This document shows positions 5,776 to 7,053 of a stretch of DNA of 7,053 bases, in pieces. Source of the DNA: Bacteroidales bacterium (GTDB lineage Bacteria > Bacteroidota > Bacteroidia > Bacteroidales > WCHB1-69); contig JAQUGA010000130.1 in NCBI GenBank assembly GCA_028684405.1, positions 1 through 7,053 of the forward strand, read 5' to 3'. A program made the position numbers and the translations under genes. The notes under the pieces were generated by a model that was not told where the DNA came from, searched no databases, and saw only the letters and a program-made list of their open reading frames with translations. Every line of letters begins with the position of its first letter. The first letter of the stretch is position 1.

Positions 5776-6975
5776 TTATATAAGATTCATGTCTTTTAAA
5801 CATTTTTCAATTTTTTGATAGGTTCTTTCAATATCATTATCTAAACCAACAGAGAAGCGAACAAGTCCTTCGGACATTCCCATTTCTTCTTGAGTTTCTT
5901 TGGGCACTTCTGAAGAGGTTGATTTTCCTGAATTGCTAAACAATGTTTTGAAATACCCCAAACTAACGGCTAAATAACCAACGCCAGCAATTTGCATGCG
6001 CTCCATTAATTCGTTGGCTGATTCGGCTATTCCCATGTCAATAGAAATCATTCCGCCGTATCCGTATTCTGTATTCAGAAGCTTTGTAAGCAAATCATAA
6101 TCAATATGTTCAGGCAAACCAGGATAATTAAACTTAAGACCAATGGCTTTAAATTTAGTAGCAAGATACATAGCATTATAGCTATGTTGTTTCATACGAA
6201 TATGAAGTGTATGCAAGTTTTTCAGAATGCTAGAAGATCTAAGTGGATCCAAAACAGGTCCCAAAAGCATAGCTGTTCCATCAATTACACTGCTCAAAGC
6301 ATTTACAAAATCAACAGAAGCACAAATAGCTCCGGCAACACAGTCATTTTTTCCGTTGATGAATTTTGTCATGCTGTATACAACAACATCGGCACCCCAT
6401 TTTGCTGGAGTCACCATCAAAGGTGTAAAGGTATTGTCTACTACAAATTTTGCATTACCTGCATGAGCAATTTTTGACAAAGCAGGCAAATCAGAAATTC
6501 GCAACAAAGGATTGGTCATTGTTTCAGTATAAACCATTTTAGTATTTGGTTTCATGGCTGCTTTAACAGCATCCAAATCAGTGATGTCAACAAAAGTAAC
6601 ATCAATATTAAATTTGGGAAGATAATTTTTCATGAAAGCAAAAGTTCCACCATAGGTGGTAACACTAGAAACGATATGGTCGCCAGCACTGCATATTTGA
6701 AGAATGGTTGATGTAATGGCTGCCATTCCTGAAGCAGTTACCCATGCACATTCTGTACCTTCCATCGCAGCTAAAGCGTCTGCTAAAAATTTATTACTGG
6801 GATTCCAATGACGAGAATACAAAAAGCATCCTTCGGTTTCACCTTCAAAAGTACCAGTCATGGTTTGGGCTTCCATAAATGTATATGTAGCTGAATCAGT
6901 AATGGAAGGATTTACTCCTCCAAATTCACCAAATTGCAATAAATCTTGAATATTGCTTGCAGGATCAAATTTCAT
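5776..6975 (-). CDS. Cys/Met metabolism PLP-dependent enzyme (methionine gamma-lyase / cystathionine gamma-synthase family)
   Basis: A 399-residue cytoplasmic enzyme of the trans-sulfuration family, full length for the family (about 380-400). Visible family features: YSR at 53-55 (the Y-x-R that binds the PLP phosphate of the partner subunit), SGM at 82-84, Y108 in TTYGGT (the ring-stacking tyrosine position), D180 in VVDNTF (pairs with the pyridine nitrogen), the Schiff-base lysine K204 in YSMTKFINGK, and R373 in LVRFSVGLD (substrate carboxylate). The exact reaction cannot be read from the sequence. The cysteine typical of methionine gamma-lyases (Y-G-C-T) is glycine (Y-G-G-T), which also occurs in cystathionine synthases and lyases. 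The usual histidine-containing loop after SLG is replaced by YFKTLFSNSGKSTSSEVP. The gene is monocistronic, with a clear promoter 42-72 nt upstream and a strong terminator. ATG 6975 fits the family N-terminus; the leader has no clear Shine-Dalgarno. Confidence 0.88.
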   Translation of the reverse strand: MKFDPASNIQDLLQFGEFGGVNPSITDSATYTFMEAQTMTGTFEGETEGCFLYSRHWNPSNKFLADALAAMEGTECAWVTASGMAAITSTILQICSAGDHIVSSVTTYGGTFAFMKNYLPKFNIDVTFVDITDLDAVKAAMKPNTKMVYTETMTNPLLRISDLPALSKIAHAGNAKFVVDNTFTPLMVTPAKWGADVVVYSMTKFINGKNDCVAGAICASVDFVNALSSVIDGTAMLLGPVLDPLRSSSILKNLHTLHIRMKQHSYNAMYLATKFKAIGLKFNYPGLPEHIDYDLLTKLLNTEYGYGGMISIDMGIAESANELMERMQIAGVGYLAVSLGYFKTLFSNSGKSTSSEVPKETQEEMGMSEGLVRFSVGLDNDIERTYQKIEKCLKDMNLI

Positions 6976-7016
6976 AATTGTTATTTTTAATATTTAATAG
7001 TTTTCATCTGTTTGTG

Positions 7017-7047
7017 CAAAAATAGAACTCTTTTATTGAATCTCAAA
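7017..7047 (-). promoter_or_regulatory. Promoter of the PLP-enzyme gene (Bacteroidota type)
   Basis: On the - strand TTTG (7044-7047) and TATTTTTG (7017-7024) are separated by 19 nt, a full match to the Bacteroidota -33/-7 pattern. Transcription would start near 7010, giving a leader of about 35 nt, too short to hold a riboswitch. Confidence 0.65.
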
Positions 7048-7053
7048 GATTTT

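Noticed and set aside
6106..6477. + strand reading frame opposite the PLP enzyme gene
   Set aside because: It is antisense to conserved catalytic segments and shows no family resemblance, so it is a shadow frame.
6976..7016. SAM or other riboswitch upstream of the PLP enzyme
   Set aside because: The predicted leader is only about 35 nt, A/T-rich and unstructured.

Overview
The window looks like a piece of a Bacteroidota chromosome. It is AT-rich and carries a type IX secretion (T9SS) type A sorting domain and a FISUMP-domain surface protein. Leaders are A/T-rich with little Shine-Dalgarno signal, and boxes matching the Bacteroidota promoter pattern (TTTG, about 19 nt, TAnnTTTG) precede the genes. 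Placement below phylum is not possible from the sequence alone.

Layout, left to right. Bases 1-152 hold the 3' end of deoC (deoxyribose-phosphate aldolase) on the + strand, recognised from its RFGAS motif and the terminal tyrosine of the C-terminal tail. Bases 353-3532 (- strand) encode a large single-chain restriction-modification enzyme. It has an N-terminal PD-(D/E)xK nuclease, an N6-adenine methylase core (DPATGTGTF and NPPY), an AT-rich target-recognition region and a type ISP-like C-terminal domain, but no helicase. Bases 3980-5296 (- strand) hold a two-gene operon: a short secreted protein that is little more than a signal peptide, a small beta module and a T9SS sorting domain, followed after 6 nt by a secreted FISUMP protein. 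Bases 5776-6975 (- strand) encode a Cys/Met-metabolism PLP enzyme with its own promoter at the right edge and a perfect 18-bp palindromic terminator downstream.

The most unusual content is intergenic. A composite element of about 170-200 bp, made of up to four perfect or near-perfect palindromes in fixed order, occurs three times in the same orientation (176-345, 3633-3825, 5482-5680). The copies lie between deoC and the R-M gene, between the R-M gene and the FISUMP operon, and between that operon and the PLP gene. They therefore divide the window into cassettes and bracket the R-M gene as direct repeats. The element resembles REP/BIME-type structured repeats mobilised by RAYT transposases, but no transposase lies in the window. 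Next to the middle copy are a further 16-bp inverted repeat and a TTCGACA-type repeat. The terminator of the PLP gene shares its stem with the second palindrome of the element, differing by one compensated base pair.

Functionally the genes do not form one pathway. The picture is a housekeeping backbone (deoC, PLP enzyme) with two accessory cassettes, DNA defence and cell-surface or secreted proteins, separated by structured repeats. That the repeats helped to bring in or exchange these cassettes is an inference.
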